Positions 61,905-64,000 of a stretch of DNA of 64,000 nucleotides are shown piece after piece. The position numbers and the translations under genes are program-made. The notes beneath the pieces were generated by a model that had not been told where the DNA came from, made no database searches, and was given only the letters and a program-made list of their open reading frames with translations. Each line of letters starts with the position of its first letter. Positions within the stretch are counted from its first letter, which is position 1. Source of the DNA: Mytilus trossulus (taxonomy: Eukaryota > Mollusca > Bivalvia > Mytilida > Mytilidae); assembly GCF_036588685.1 (NCBI RefSeq), contig NC_086386.1, positions 5,488,117 to 5,552,116 of the forward strand, given 5' to 3'.

Positions 61905-62722
61905 GCTATACAATGAGCTTCAAACAAAAATCGACACACTTCTACCAACTAGACAACCACATACTAGAACAGGTACAAACTAATCCTTACCTAGGTCTTA
62001 ACATATCTGATGACCTAAAATGGACCAGCCACATAGGGAAAACAACAAGCAAGGCAAGCTGTACACTAGGGTTCCTGAGAAGAAACTTACGCCAGTGCCC
62101 CCAAGAGTGCAAAAAACTTGCCTACTTAGCCATGGTAAGATCCGTACTAGAATACGGTGCTGTCATCTGGGACCCATTCACCATCAGGGAAATAGAAAAA
62201 ATAGAAAGTATACAGAAAAGAGGAGCACGTTTCATTCTGCACGACTATAAATCCAGAGACACCGGATGCGTCACAAATATGCTTTCTAAGCTAAAACTAC
62301 CACCTCTCCAAGAGCGAAGGAAACATCAGAGGCTGACTATGTTCTACAAAGTGGTTGAGGGATTGGTGCCGGCTATTGATCCAACAGATTATCTACAAAA
62401 GACAAGAAATAAACGCCAAGTCAAAGCAAAAAACTTTAGTGACTTCCAATATTCAAACATAGTGGAAAGACAAGAAACCAGAAATAGCAGATCGTATAAA
62501 TTAATAGACTGCAAAACAGACATTCGAAAGAACTCTTTTTTTCCAAAAACAATAGTTGAGTGGAACCATCTGGACGAGGTAACTGCATGTCAAAAGACAG
62601 TTGAGGGTTTCACGGCTGCCCTCCAACGGTTGGACTAACCAACCCGCTCTCCTTCCAGTGCGCATATATCCGAGATCGGATCCTGCACTGTGTAACATAC
62701 AGATACAGATACAGATACAAAA
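61905..62722 (+). pseudogene. Truncated LINE 3' end with (ACAGAT)n tail
   Basis: An open frame of 241 codons (61913-62638) gives the post-palm part of a non-LTR reverse transcriptase: YLGLNISDDLKWTSHI, then LRQCPQECKKLAYLAMVRSV, LEYGAVIWDP and IQKRGARFILHDY. I recall this order in jockey/CR1/L2-like elements. After the stop a short 3' UTR ends in ACAGATACAGATACAGATAC at about 62697-62717, a simple-repeat tail typical of such elements. The frame is clean, which suggests a recent insertion, but the endonuclease and catalytic palm are missing, so it cannot move by itself. Confidence 0.85.
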
Positions 62723-62769
62723 TGCATGACTCTGGTTGTGAGCTATTTTCATAAACAATGCAACGTTAG

Positions 62770-62930
62770 TCGACAGTACGTCAGTAGTCCGAGATTACTT
62801 TGTCTGTTTGTCTCTGACGTCCAACGGCTGTATATTGCCAGACAATTCTAAGTACCATGTTCCCAAGCCCCAGCCTGACTGGTAAAACAAACGTTGGATG
62901 TCAGAGTAATCTCGGACTAGAGTCCTAGTG
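62770..62930. repeat. Hairpin element, GTCCGAGATTACT arms
   Basis: AGTCCGAGATTACTTTGTCT at about 62788 and CTCTGACGTCCAACG at 62812 are answered by CGTTGGATGTCAGAGTAATC and TCGGACT at 62893-62920. It is an imperfect fold-back of about 130 bp. Confidence 0.75.
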
Positions 62931-62974
62931 TCCCAACAGCCCCAGTCTGACTGGTATTGGTAAGACAGCGGTTG

Positions 62975-63565
62975 CACGGGGGGGGTCTCAACATGGGATT
63001 TTGGGTACAGGTGTGCAGCTGGGATTTTAAAAACACCCCCATTCATATATTGAATAATTGTGAAATCCCTACCTATACATATATTTCACAGCGAAATCAT
63101 AACCCATTCATATATTTATGACCCATTGATATATCACAATCGGTCAATTACTACCTATTGATATATTTCCTCGGTAAAATTGCACCCCATTGATATATTT
63201 GACGGATCAAAAAAGGGACCCATTTCAGCGGCACATATGTATATACCTTTATATAGGAAGAGACCCCCCCCCCCCCGCCGTGGTATATACATATGTGCCG
63301 CTGGAATGGGTCCCTTTTTTGATCCGTCAAATATATCAATGGGGTGCAATTTTACCGAGGAAATATATCAATAGGTAGTAATTGACCGATTGTGATATAT
63401 CATGGGTACTATTTGAGCTGATAAATATATGAATGGGTTATGATTTCGCTGTGAAATATATGTATAGGTAGGGATTTCACAATTATTCAATATATGAATG
63501 GGGGGTGTTTTAAAAATCCCAGCTGCACACCTGTACCCAAAATACCATGTTGAGACCCCCCCGTG
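62975..63565. mobile_element. Large fold-back element with ~275-bp arms
   Basis: The left arm 62975-63247 and right arm 63282-63565 are near-perfect inverted repeats, separated by about 34 bp that include a run of C. Landmarks are CTCAACATGG, GGTACAGGTGTGCAGCTGGG, ATTGATATATTTGACGGATC and GCGGCACATATGTATATACC, each mirrored. The main difference is a short insertion near 63403-63424 of the right arm. ORFs in it read the same on both strands and are not genes. Confidence 0.93.
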
Positions 63566-63590
63566 GATAATTTCAGAGTGGGACTGGGAT

Positions 63591-63730
63591 AGTCCAAATA
63601 ATTATGATGTCTTAAAAGGCTATTATAATTTTTTTTCTTTGACGCCTTATTTCGACGTTAGTCGTCAAGTCGAAGTAAGGCGTCAAAGAAAATTATAATA
63701 GCCTTTCAAGACGTCATAATTATTTGGACT
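63591..63730. repeat. 140-bp near-perfect hairpin element
   Basis: The left end AGTCCAAATAATTATGATGT is mirrored by ACGTCATAATTATTTGGACT at the right end, 63711-63730. The inner arms carry TTTGACGCCTTATTTCGACG and CGAAGTAAGGCGTCAAAGAA with a small loop. It is a MITE-like element immediately next to the larger fold-back. Confidence 0.93.
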
Positions 63731-64000
63731 AGAACTGGGACTGTCTATAAATAAAATACCAACTCAGTATCGTCTCGTATTGCGTTTTCGACCATCTGAT
63801 GTTTTCGACCTAAATCTACTTTCACTTCCCGTATGCTGCGCATGCCCGCATGACATCATATTCGGCTGCTATACTTAGTAACAATAGCAAACGATACCAC
63901 GTGTGGTGAAGATTTTTCAAATAAAGTTATTATATTAAGTATTTACGTTTTTTTATTTGATATCACATTTTTGTACCCTTTTCACTAATACTAGTTTTAC
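63731..64000. other. Window end, nothing recognised
   Basis: AT-rich sequence without a recognisable feature. Confidence 0.4.

Noticed and set aside
63151-63378. Four ORFs of 62-64 codons with near-identical proteins on both strands
   Set aside because: They are mirror images produced by the palindromic arms of the fold-back element.

Overview
The window is AT-rich, intron-rich animal DNA packed with dispersed repeats, with no long intact single-exon gene. The lipocalin and fucolectin families, the repeat families and the style of the LINE remnants point to a bivalve mollusc, most likely a mussel of the Mytilus group. The taxon is inferred from remembered repeat and gene styles, not from a search.

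I can assemble four spliced genes, in two tandem pairs, with every junction in phase. (1) Two apolipoprotein D-like lipocalins lie on the + strand: L1 at 958-5323 and L2 at 12052-20619. Each has five coding exons of 129, 131, 86, 93 and 212 bp and predicts a 216-residue secreted protein with a signal peptide, the GxW motif, a TDY motif, four mature cysteines and an unusual proline-rich C-terminal tail. (2) Two membrane-anchored fucolectin-like proteins lie on the - strand: F1 at 36277-27798 (306 aa) and F2 at 55244-46618 (327 aa). Each has four exons: signal peptide, the two halves of a fucose-binding-type lectin (F5/8C-like) domain, and a final exon with a Cys-rich knot, a charged helix, a transmembrane helix and a short basic tail.

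Both pairs come from duplications that carried flanking DNA. L1 and L2 share promoter sequence, intron-1 repeats and 3' flank. F1 and F2 share introns and 3' flanks, with a possible third, decayed flank from about 57.7 kb that may announce another copy beyond the right edge. Later events are layered on top: a 2.13-kb tandem duplication downstream of L1, an 11-copy 71-bp minisatellite in F1 intron 2 (one decayed monomer at the matching place in F2), and a moved splice donor plus a lengthened stalk in F2.

The rest is repeat territory: truncated LINE remnants at 14.3, 34.9, 48.2 and 61.9 kb, several copies of one retroelement C-terminus with its 3' tail (16.9, 31.1, 33.6, 37.1, 41.7 and 57.0 kb), short dispersed repeats, and fold-back elements clustered from 56 to 63.7 kb. 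I see no tRNA, rRNA, CRISPR array or viral gene. Functionally, the window offers two secreted small-ligand carriers and two cell-surface glycan-binding proteins; a role of the lectins in recognition or immunity is family-based inference.
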